From Candidatus Sysuimicrobiota bacterium CSP1-3 (GTDB taxonomy: Bacteria; Sysuimicrobiota; Sysuimicrobiia; Sysuimicrobiales; Humicultoraceae): a DNA stretch of 41,337 bases. Positions within the stretch are counted from its first letter, which is position 1. Each line of letters begins with the position of its first letter. The position numbers and the translations under genes were made by a program. A model generated the notes under the pieces. It saw only the letters and a program-made list of their open reading frames with translations, ran no database searches and was not told where the DNA came from. The DNA lies in the NCBI GenBank assembly GCA_001443485.1, contig LDXQ01000016.1:1-41337 (forward strand), in the 5' to 3' direction. Positions 1 to 8,509 of the stretch are shown here, in pieces.

Positions 1-302
1 TCATGGCGGGGATCCGCGGCGACGGGTTCAACAGCTCATTCAACGCCCAAAACTACAACACCCGGAACATCGGCACGCTGCACATCATCGGCGGCATCAT
101 TGAGGAGTACAGCGGCCCCATCGGGACGATGAACGGCTCCGGCCAGCAGCTCAGCGGGTACGCGCGCGACATCCACTACGACCGGCGGATGAGCCGTGGC
201 TTCTCCCCGCCGTACTTCCCCACGACCACGCTCTTTGAGATGGTCAGCGGGATCGAGCCGCTGGCCGGGGTCCGCCCGATCTGGCGGGAGGCGAGCCCGT
301 GA
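1..302 (+). CDS. C-terminal part of a DUF4900-like, pilus-assembly-associated protein (5' truncated by window edge)
   Basis: Open frame from the window start; NYNTRNIGTLHIIGGIIEEYSGPIGTM...GYARDIHYDRRM...PPYFP resembles DUF4900 C-termini; overlaps the next prepilin gene (GTGA). Confidence 0.6.
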   Translation, partial: MAGIRGDGFNSSFNAQNYNTRNIGTLHIIGGIIEEYSGPIGTMNGSGQQLSGYARDIHYDRRMSRGFSPPYFPTTTLFEMVSGIEPLAGVRPIWREASP

Positions 303-724
303 GCCGATCCCGATCCGCGGCCGGGTTCACCTTGCTGGAGTTGGTGGTCGTCCTCAGCCTGGTCGCCGTCGTCATGGCGCTCTCGTTCAGTGCGTGGCGC
401 GGCCACATCGCCCAGCGGCAACTGCAGTACGGCATCGTCCAGGTGGCCACCGACCTGCGGGAGGGGCAGGAGCGGGCCAAGGAGGCGCGCGTCCAGTACA
501 CCGTCACCTTCACCGCGGCGTCCTCCGCCTACGTCATCGCCGGCGGCACTTTCGCGGAGAATGCGCGGTTGCCGGACGGCGTGACTGCTGCCGCAAACGA
601 CCTCGTCACCTTCTCCGCCTTCGGCCAGCCCGATGCCGCGCACACCATCACGATCCAGAACTCCACCGGTAACGGGACGGTCACGGTCAACGCCACCGGC
701 GGCATCAACTACCAGACTCCGTAA
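299..724 (+). CDS. Type II secretion/type IV pilus pseudopilin, GspH/FimT-like
   Basis: Prepilin signal GFTLLELVVVLSLVAVVMALSFSAWRGHI near the N-terminus; GTG start overlapping the upstream stop. Confidence 0.85.
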   Translation: MSRSRSAAGFTLLELVVVLSLVAVVMALSFSAWRGHIAQRQLQYGIVQVATDLREGQERAKEARVQYTVTFTAASSAYVIAGGTFAENARLPDGVTAAANDLVTFSAFGQPDAAHTITIQNSTGNGTVTVNATGGINYQTP

Positions 725-831
725 CGCGCCGGCCGGAACTTTCCCGGGCCAGCGGCATCAACATCCAGGACGTCGCCTTGACCCCCCAAAGCGGGTAGTG
801 ATAGAGTGAGGCAAATCTGCGGAGGTTTCCC

Positions 832-1872
<1,041 letters not shown>

Positions 1873-1903
1873 GCGGCGAAGGACTACCGACAGGAGAGTC
1901 GCG

Positions 1904-2809
1904 ATGGCCGTAATGGAAACGCCGGAGAAGGTCCTGCGGCGTCTCGAGTTCAAAGTCATCCGCCGCCTGGACGGATTCCTCTTCGGCGACTACCGCGGCA
2001 TCTTCTACGGTCCCAGCCTCGACCTGGCCGAGGTCCGCGAGTATCAGCCCGGCGACGAGATCAAGCGCATCGACTGGAACGTCACCGCGCGGATGAACCG
2101 CCTCTTCATCCGGCAGTATCTCGAAGAGCGCGAACTGACGGCCTGGCTGCTGGTCGACCTCTCGCCCTCAATGGGCTTCGGCACGCGCCGACATCTGAAG
2201 CGGGAAGTCGCAGCGGAGTTCGCCGCGGTGGCCGCGTACATCATCACGCGGCACGGGGACAAGGTGGGGTGCCTGGCCTTTCCCGGCCGGCACCTCCCGG
2301 TGATCCCGCCGCGCGCCGGACGGGTGCAGGCGCTGCGGATCCTGCAGGTGCTGAACCGCACGGCGATAGGGGAGGGGGGCCTCACCGACCTGGGCGCGGC
2401 GGTGCGCCACGCCGGCCGCATGCTCCGCCGGCGCCGCCTGGTCTTTGTCATCAGCGACTTTCTGACCCAACCGGGGTGGGATGGACCGCTGCGCGACCTG
2501 GGGCAGCGGCACGACGTCATCGCGGTCTGGATCCGTGATCCGGCGGAGGAGGAATTGCCCGACGTCGGCGTCATCCCTATCCGCGATCCCGAGACCGGCC
2601 AGCAGACCTGGGTCGATACCTCGGACCGTCGCGTCCGCACCGCCTACCGTGACCTGGTGGCGGCCCAGCAAACGAGAATTCGCGACGCGCTGCGCCGGGC
2701 GCGGGTGGACACGCTGGAACTCTCCACCGCGGGGGCGATGGTGGACCCGCTGGTGAAGTTCGTCACCTATCGAAAGCAGCGAGGACGATGGCGTTCACCT
2801 GGCCGGTGA
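1904..2809 (+). CDS. DUF58 domain-containing protein
   Basis: Y-QPGDEIKRIDWNVTARMNRLFIRQYLEERELTAWLLVDLSPSMGFG is a DUF58 signature; internal ATG at 1904 preferred over the ORF-track start. Confidence 0.92.
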   Translation: MAVMETPEKVLRRLEFKVIRRLDGFLFGDYRGIFYGPSLDLAEVREYQPGDEIKRIDWNVTARMNRLFIRQYLEERELTAWLLVDLSPSMGFGTRRHLKREVAAEFAAVAAYIITRHGDKVGCLAFPGRHLPVIPPRAGRVQALRILQVLNRTAIGEGGLTDLGAAVRHAGRMLRRRRLVFVISDFLTQPGWDGPLRDLGQRHDVIAVWIRDPAEEELPDVGVIPIRDPETGQQTWVDTSDRRVRTAYRDLVAAQQTRIRDALRRARVDTLELSTAGAMVDPLVKFVTYRKQRGRWRSPGR

Positions 2810-3843
2810 TGCTCTGGGCCCTGCTGGCCCTGCCGCTGCTGGTGTGGGCGTACCTGGCCGTGCTGCGTCGGCAGCGGCGGATGCAGGAACGCCTGGCCGA
2901 CAGCCATCTCCTCCCTTACCTGGTCGCTCCCGTCAGCGCCTGGCGGCGCCATCTGCCGGTGGCGATCTATCTCGGCGCCGTCCTGCTGCTGGTGCTGGCC
3001 ATGGCCCGGCCGATCGCCGCAATCCCACTGCCGGTGAACCGTGCGGCCGTGGTGATTGCCATCGACACCAGCAAGAGCATGATCGCGGAAGACGTGAAGC
3101 CGAACCGGCTGGAGGCGGCCAAGAACGCGGCGCGCGATTTCGTCAAGGCGATGCCCCCCAGCGCCCGCATCGGGCTGATCGCCTTCAGCGATTACGGTAC
3201 CGTGCTCGTGCCCCCGTCCACCGACCGGCAGGCACTGGATGAGGCGCTGAACCGGCTGCAGCCGCAGCAGGCTACCTCCGTCGGCTCCGCCATCCTGGAG
3301 GCGCTGCGCGTCCTGCCGCTGCGGAAGGAATTCCTGGGTGACCGGCTGGAGCGGCTGCGCGGCCCCGTGCCGCAGCAGGGGTCGCAGGTGCCGGCTCCTG
3401 CGCCGACGCCCGTCCCCGGTCCGCCGGCCCCACCGCCATCCGTGAGCGAACTGCCGCCGGCGGCGATCTTGATCTTCTCCGACGGCGTCTCGAACCTCGG
3501 TGCCGACCCGCGCGCTGCGGCGGCGCTGGCGGCGGAGGCGAAGGTCAAGATCTACGCGCTCGGGCTGGGGCAGCAGGGCGGCACGGTGATGACCTACCAG
3601 AACCAGCTGGTCCTGGTGCCGTTTGACCCGACGATGCTGCAGGAGGTCGCCCGCCAGACGGGCGGGGAGTACTTCGGCGCCGCCAACCTGGAGGATCTGC
3701 GGCGCATTTACAGGCAACTCGGCCGCTCCATCGGTTGGGAGCGGCGGCGCACCGAGATGACCTCGCTCGTCGCCGGCGCGGCGGGGGTGCTGATGCTGGC
3801 CGGCGGCCTGCTCTCGATGATCTGGTTCCGGCGGCTGCCATGA
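2788..3843 (+). CDS. VWA domain-containing membrane protein (BatA-like)
   Basis: N-terminal TM segments, MIDAS motif IDTSKSM, IFSDG; follows MoxR-DUF58. Confidence 0.9.
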   Translation: MAFTWPVMLWALLALPLLVWAYLAVLRRQRRMQERLADSHLLPYLVAPVSAWRRHLPVAIYLGAVLLLVLAMARPIAAIPLPVNRAAVVIAIDTSKSMIAEDVKPNRLEAAKNAARDFVKAMPPSARIGLIAFSDYGTVLVPPSTDRQALDEALNRLQPQQATSVGSAILEALRVLPLRKEFLGDRLERLRGPVPQQGSQVPAPAPTPVPGPPAPPPSVSELPPAAILIFSDGVSNLGADPRAAAALAAEAKVKIYALGLGQQGGTVMTYQNQLVLVPFDPTMLQEVARQTGGEYFGAANLEDLRRIYRQLGRSIGWERRRTEMTSLVAGAAGVLMLAGGLLSMIWFRRLP

Positions 3844-4823
3844 GCCTGCCCTTCGTCTGGCCGGTGCTGCTGTGGGGTCTGCTGCTCGTGCCCCTGCTGG
3901 TCGCGGGCTACGCGCGCCTGCAGCGACGTCCGTCGCCGCACCCGGTGGCGTTTCCGAATGCGCCGCTGCTGGCAGCGGCGATGGCCCGCGGCGGCCGGAT
4001 CCGGCGCCACCTCCCCGCGGCCCTCTACCTGATCGCGATCACGGTGCTCCTGGTGGCGCTGGCTCGTCCCGTGGCGCCGCTGCCGGTGCCGTCCAACAAG
4101 GTCACGGTCGTGCTGTCCATGGATATCAGCCGCAGCATGCTGGCGCAGGATGTCGCGCCCTCGCGGATCGACGCCGCCAAGACGGCGGCGCAGGAATTTG
4201 TCCGCGTGCTCCCGCCGGGACTGAAGGTCGGGCTGGTCACGTTCAGTTCCTACGCCACGCTGATCGTCCCGCCAACCGCGGATCACGCGCGGGTGCGGGA
4301 TGCCATCGACCTGCTCAGCACCGAGTTCGCCACGGCCATCGGCGACGGGCTGTTGGAGGCGGTGTGGGCGCTGCCCGGCCGAGCGCGGCCGAGCGACCCC
4401 TTCAACCCGCCGCCGACCCCGGGCCTGTCCCTGCCGTCGGCGACGGTGGTCTTGCTGTCAGATGGGCAAAGCAATCGGGGGATCCTGCCGCACGACGCGG
4501 CGCGGATCGCCCGGGAGCAGCAGGTGAAGGTCTATACGGTCGGCGTCGGCACGCCGGAGGGGACGTTCCTCAACCTGGGCGGGCGCTCCATCTGGGTGCG
4601 GCTGGACGAGGAGACACTCAGGGAGATGGCCGAAATCACGGGCGGCTCCTACTACCGCACGACATCGGCGGCGGCGCTGCGGCAGGCCTACCGGCACCTG
4701 GGCCGGGTGATCGGGTGGGAGAGCAGGCCCACCGAAGTGACGAACCTGACCGCGGGAGCCGCGGGTGTCCTGCTGATGAGCGCGCTGCTGCTCTCCTTCC
4801 TCACGGTGCGGCGGGTGGCCTGA
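3840..4823 (+). CDS. VWA domain-containing membrane protein (BatA-like), paralog of the preceding gene
   Basis: MDISRSM MIDAS, LLSDG, shared C-terminal EVTNLTAGAAGVLLM pattern; ATG at 3840 overlaps the upstream stop. Confidence 0.9.
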   Translation: MSLPFVWPVLLWGLLLVPLLVAGYARLQRRPSPHPVAFPNAPLLAAAMARGGRIRRHLPAALYLIAITVLLVALARPVAPLPVPSNKVTVVLSMDISRSMLAQDVAPSRIDAAKTAAQEFVRVLPPGLKVGLVTFSSYATLIVPPTADHARVRDAIDLLSTEFATAIGDGLLEAVWALPGRARPSDPFNPPPTPGLSLPSATVVLLSDGQSNRGILPHDAARIAREQQVKVYTVGVGTPEGTFLNLGGRSIWVRLDEETLREMAEITGGSYYRTTSAAALRQAYRHLGRVIGWESRPTEVTNLTAGAAGVLLMSALLLSFLTVRRVA

Positions 4824-4827
4824 GGCC

Positions 4828-6135
4828 ATGCGCCGCCAACTGGTCCCTTCTCTCGTCTTAATCCTGTTGCTGGGAGCCTGGGTTCCGGCTCCCGCCGCCG
4901 CGCAGATTGGCGCCGTCGGCGCCGACGCCTTCGAAGCGGTGTATCTGTTCGTCGTCCAGGAATATCTCCGCCCCGTAGCGCCGCGTGATCTCCTGCAGGG
5001 CGCCGTCGCCGGGCTGAACGAGTACCTGCGCAGCCGGGGCTTGCCTCCGCAGTCCGTCACCCTGACCGGTCAGGACGCGCGCGACCTGGAAGCTGTGCGC
5101 GAGGCCGTTGCCGCGGTGGGACGGCGCCTGGGCACGGCGGCGGCGGCGCGCGACGCGGGCTACGCGGCGATCACCGGGATGCTGCGCGTGGTGGGCGATC
5201 CCTTCACGCGCCTGGTCCTCCCGGCCACGGGACGCCGGGACACGCGGCCCGCCGGGTACAGCGGGGTCGGTATCGTCCTGGACCTGGAGGTGCACCCGCC
5301 AATCGTCGTCGAGGTGATCGACGGCGGCCCCGCGCAGCGGGCCGGCCTGCAGCGCGGCGACATCCTGATGGAGATCGACGGGCGCTCCACGATCAGCATG
5401 CCGCCGCAGGAGGTTGTCAACCGCCTGCGTGGGCTCCCCGGGACCTCCGTCGTCGTCCGCATCCGCCGGGGCGGGGGCGAACTGGCGATCACGCTGGTGC
5501 GGGAGATCATCGGCCTGCGGCAGACGACATTTCGCCTGTCGGGCGGCGTCGGGTACCTGCGGCTGGAAGAGTTCGACGACGGCGCGGGCGAGGAGGTCAC
5601 CGCGGTCGTGGCGGAACTGCAGCGCCAGGGCGCTCGCGGGCTGATCTTCGATCTGCGGGGCAACCCCGGCGGGTTTCTCGACGAGGCCATCACCGTGGCG
5701 AGCGTTTTCCTGCCGCGGGGCACGGTGACGACGCTGGTGGGCAAGACCGGCCAGCGCACCCGGCTGAACGTCAACCCCGGCGGGTTCAAGTTCACCGGCC
5801 CGGTGGTGGTCCTCGTGGACAAGCGCACCGCCAGCGCGGCGGAGATGGTGGCGGGGGCCCTACAGGACGCCGGCCAGCCGGTGATCGGCACGCGCAGCTA
5901 CGGCAAGGGGACGGTGCAGGAACTCCGGCGTCTCCCCGGCGGAGCCGTGCTGCAGTTGACGGTGGCGCAGTACCTCACGCCCAACGGCATCCTGGTGGAC
6001 GGCCGCGGGATCCTCCCGCAGACCGAGGTGGAGGCGGAGGAGGGGACCTTCGGCACCGACGACGACCGCGTGATTCAGGCGGCGCGCCAGTGGCTGGAGA
6101 CACGCGTGGGAGGCCTGTTCCGGCTGGCGGCGTGA
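4828..6135 (+). CDS. S41 family C-terminal processing peptidase with PDZ domain
   Basis: PDZ-like VEVIDGGPAQRAGLQRGDILMEIDG, catalytic DKRTASAAEMVAGALQD and GTRSYGKGTVQ. Confidence 0.93.
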   Translation: MRRQLVPSLVLILLLGAWVPAPAAAQIGAVGADAFEAVYLFVVQEYLRPVAPRDLLQGAVAGLNEYLRSRGLPPQSVTLTGQDARDLEAVREAVAAVGRRLGTAAAARDAGYAAITGMLRVVGDPFTRLVLPATGRRDTRPAGYSGVGIVLDLEVHPPIVVEVIDGGPAQRAGLQRGDILMEIDGRSTISMPPQEVVNRLRGLPGTSVVVRIRRGGGELAITLVREIIGLRQTTFRLSGGVGYLRLEEFDDGAGEEVTAVVAELQRQGARGLIFDLRGNPGGFLDEAITVASVFLPRGTVTTLVGKTGQRTRLNVNPGGFKFTGPVVVLVDKRTASAAEMVAGALQDAGQPVIGTRSYGKGTVQELRRLPGGAVLQLTVAQYLTPNGILVDGRGILPQTEVEAEEGTFGTDDDRVIQAARQWLETRVGGLFRLAA

Positions 6136-6178
6136 GCGCTGGCGGCAGCGCATCCGTCTGCCCCGAAGTTTGATGCGG

Positions 6179-6184
6179 TATACT
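6179..6184 (+). promoter_or_regulatory. Candidate -10 hexamer (TATACT) for tRNA-Arg
   Basis: TATACT 29 nt upstream of the mature tRNA; no strong -35 recognised. Confidence 0.35.
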
Positions 6185-6212
6185 ACGTTCGGCGGGATGA
6201 GATACTTGCCGG

Positions 6213-6288
6213 GGGCCCGTAGCTCAATGGACAGAGCAACGGCCTTCTAAGTCGTAGGCTGAGGGTTCGAATCCCTCCGGGCCCGCCA
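6213..6288 (+). tRNA. tRNA-Arg (anticodon TCT), CCA encoded
   Basis: Cloverleaf by eye: GGGCCCG / GCTC...GAGC / ACGGC-CTTCTAA-GTCGT / GAGGG-TTCGAAT-CCCTC / CGGGCCC G CCA. Confidence 0.95.
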
Positions 6289-6298
6289 CAATCCAGAC

Positions 6299-6327
6299 GG
6301 CCCAAACGCGGAAACCGCGTCTGGGCC
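6299..6327 (+). terminator. Hairpin downstream of tRNA-Arg, possible terminator
   Basis: GGCCCAAACGCGG-AAA-CCGCGTCTGGGCC, 13-bp stem with one mismatch; no clear U-tract. Confidence 0.45.
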
Positions 6328-6405
6328 GGGCTTCCCGATGTCCTCCACGAGGGTCGTTCCACGCTGCCGCTGGGCTGGAGTCAACGGCGAGAACCAGAAA
6401 AGTTG

Positions 6406-6435
6406 AAGAGGGACGCGAACCTCCGCGTCCCTCTT
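6406..6435 (-). terminator. Intrinsic terminator for the cupredoxin gene
   Basis: Perfect 12-bp stem AAGAGGGACGCG/CGCGTCCCTCTT, followed on the minus strand by CAACTTTTC. Confidence 0.7.
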
Positions 6436-6463
6436 GCTGTTGCCAGGGGAATTGGTCTGCGGC

Positions 6464-6895
6464 CTACTGGGGCGGCAGGACGTTGATCGCCCCCACCTGT
6501 CCGAGCGCGGCGTGGTTGGAGATCCCGCAGAAGAACGCGAATGAGCCGCGGGTACTGGCGACGAATTCGATCTCCGCTTGCTTCCCCGGCTCCACGGCGA
6601 AGAAGCGCCGGTCCTCGAAGACGCCCGTGCGGAAGACGTCTCCCCTCGCCGTCACCGGGATCTTGGTGAAGAGCTCCGCGGCAACGCTATGGTTGCGCTT
6701 CTCCGGGTCCTCGTTGACGAGCTGCAGCACCACCGTCTCGCCCTGCCGCACCTGAATCAGGTTCGGCTCATACTTATACGACGTCGCCACGATGCGGATC
6801 ACCCGCTTCGCCTGGGCCTGCGCCGGCACCACCGGCGCCGCGGCGAACGCGAGCCCCGCGACGATCACTCCAATGATCAGCCACCTGAGTTTCAT
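6464..6895 (-). CDS. Cupredoxin domain protein, secreted
   Basis: Signal peptide MKLRWLIIGVIVAGLAFAAAPVVPAQA; NHSV...FAFFCGISNHAALGQVGAINV type-1 copper-like motif. Confidence 0.85.
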   Translation of the reverse strand: MKLRWLIIGVIVAGLAFAAAPVVPAQAQAKRVIRIVATSYKYEPNLIQVRQGETVVLQLVNEDPEKRNHSVAAELFTKIPVTARGDVFRTGVFEDRRFFAVEPGKQAEIEFVASTRGSFAFFCGISNHAALGQVGAINVLPPQ

Positions 6896-7085
6896 CCGCT
6901 CCCCCTCGATAGGCCGAATTCGGCCCGCGTGCGGTACGCTTAATAGATACGGGGTTCGTGTAACGGTCGTGTCAAATCTAGCGAGCGGAGCGCGGGCCGG
7001 GCGCGGGTTCTACGCCTCCGCTCGGGGTGGCTCGGAGGAGCCGGGGAGCCCTGGTCGAAGCGTCTACCCGGGCCGCCGGACGGGC

Positions 7086-7922
7086 ATGCGTGAATGGTTG
7101 ACACCTTTCGGCGGAGCGCGATTGCGGCAGATGGCCACACATCAAAGACGGAGTGATTGGTCCGTCCGGCTTGCGGCCCCTGACCCCCCGGACGACGCGG
7201 ACGCGTTGCCGGCGCAGTACGCTCACACGCGTGACCCGGCGCTGCGCGAGCGCATCGTTAGCACTTACGCCCCATTGATCGAGCGCACCCTCCTGGACTT
7301 CAACTTCGCCGGAGTCCCCGTGGACGACCTGCGGCAGGTCGGATATGTCGGACTGCTCACGGCGCTGGAACTCTTTGATCCAACGCGCGGGACGAAGTTC
7401 AAGACGTACGCCGGCCATCTCGTCCGCGGCGAGGTCCGCCACTACCTGCGGGACCACCGGGACACGATCCGCCAGCCGCGCTGGCTGCGGCGCCTGAACC
7501 GGGGGATCGAGGAGGCGGTGGGCCGCGCCCTCAGCGAGGAGGGCCGGTTCCCCAGCCTGGAGGATCTGGCCGTCGAGTTGAACATTCAGGAGGAGGGCCT
7601 CCGCGAACTCCTGAAGATGCGCGAGGCGGTGCGGACGGTCTCGCTGGATGCGGGCGAGGACGAGGAGCAATTTGCGTTCAACCACCGCCGCATCCGCCAT
7701 CGGGCGTACGTGTCGTTCCACCTGCCGATCGAGGATAAGATTGTGCTCTATCAGGCGATCGAGCGTCTCAACCGGCTGCAGCGGCGGGTGGTCTACTACC
7801 TGTTCTTCGGCGGGCTCACGCAGGTGGAGACCGCGCAGCGCATCGGCATCTCCCAGAAGCACGTCTCCCGCGTCCTGGCGCGCTCCCTCACGCGACTGCG
7901 GGGCCTGCTGCACGGAAGTTAA
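7086..7922 (+). CDS. RNA polymerase sigma factor, SigB/SigF/SigG-like sigma-70
   Basis: DDLRQVGYVGLLTALELFDPTRGTKFKTYAGHLVRGEVRHYLRD (region 2) and LTQVETAQRIGISQKHVSRVLARSLTRLR (region 4). Start uncertain (7086 or 7131). Confidence 0.92.
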   Translation: MREWLTPFGGARLRQMATHQRRSDWSVRLAAPDPPDDADALPAQYAHTRDPALRERIVSTYAPLIERTLLDFNFAGVPVDDLRQVGYVGLLTALELFDPTRGTKFKTYAGHLVRGEVRHYLRDHRDTIRQPRWLRRLNRGIEEAVGRALSEEGRFPSLEDLAVELNIQEEGLRELLKMREAVRTVSLDAGEDEEQFAFNHRRIRHRAYVSFHLPIEDKIVLYQAIERLNRLQRRVVYYLFFGGLTQVETAQRIGISQKHVSRVLARSLTRLRGLLHGS

Positions 7923-8491
7923 TGGCGCTGCCGCAGGACCTCATCGACGAGTTCGTGGGCGCCTCCCACGGCGATCTGGACCGGGTGAAGGAGTTGCTGG
8001 CCCAGCACCCCGATCTGCGGCAGGCCAGCGCCCGATGGGACGAGACGCCGCTTGGGGCGGCGGCGCACACCGGAGCGGAGGGCGTGGCGCAGTTTCTCCT
8101 GGCGGCCGGGGCGCCGATCGAAATCTGCGCGGCGGCAATGCTGGGCATGACCGACCGCGTGCGCGCCATGCTGGAGGCGGACCCACGCCAGGCCCACGCG
8201 ACGGGCGCCCACGGCATCTCCGTCCTCTACCACGCGGCCATCCGCGGGCGCATCGACGTCGCCGAACTGCTCCTCGCTCGTGGGGCGGACGTGAACGTTG
8301 GCACGGGCGGCAATGCCGCACTGCACGGCGCGGCAGCCTTCGGGCAGAAGGCCATGGTCGAGTGGCTGCTGGCCCGCGGGGGCCACGCCAACTCCCCGGA
8401 CTACAATCACAGGACCCCGCTGCGCCTGGCCCTGGACAACGGCCATCACGAGGTCGCCGAGATCCTCCGCCGGCACGGCGGCACCGGCTAG
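7922..8491 (+). CDS. Ankyrin repeat protein
   Basis: Repeats such as HGISVLYHAAIRGRIDVAELLLARGADVN and NAALHGAAAFGQKAMVEWLLARGGHANSPDYNHRTPLRLALDNGHHEVAEILRRHG. Confidence 0.92.
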   Translation: MALPQDLIDEFVGASHGDLDRVKELLAQHPDLRQASARWDETPLGAAAHTGAEGVAQFLLAAGAPIEICAAAMLGMTDRVRAMLEADPRQAHATGAHGISVLYHAAIRGRIDVAELLLARGADVNVGTGGNAALHGAAAFGQKAMVEWLLARGGHANSPDYNHRTPLRLALDNGHHEVAEILRRHGGTG

Positions 8492-8509
8492 CGTCCTTCC
8501 CGCGATCGC

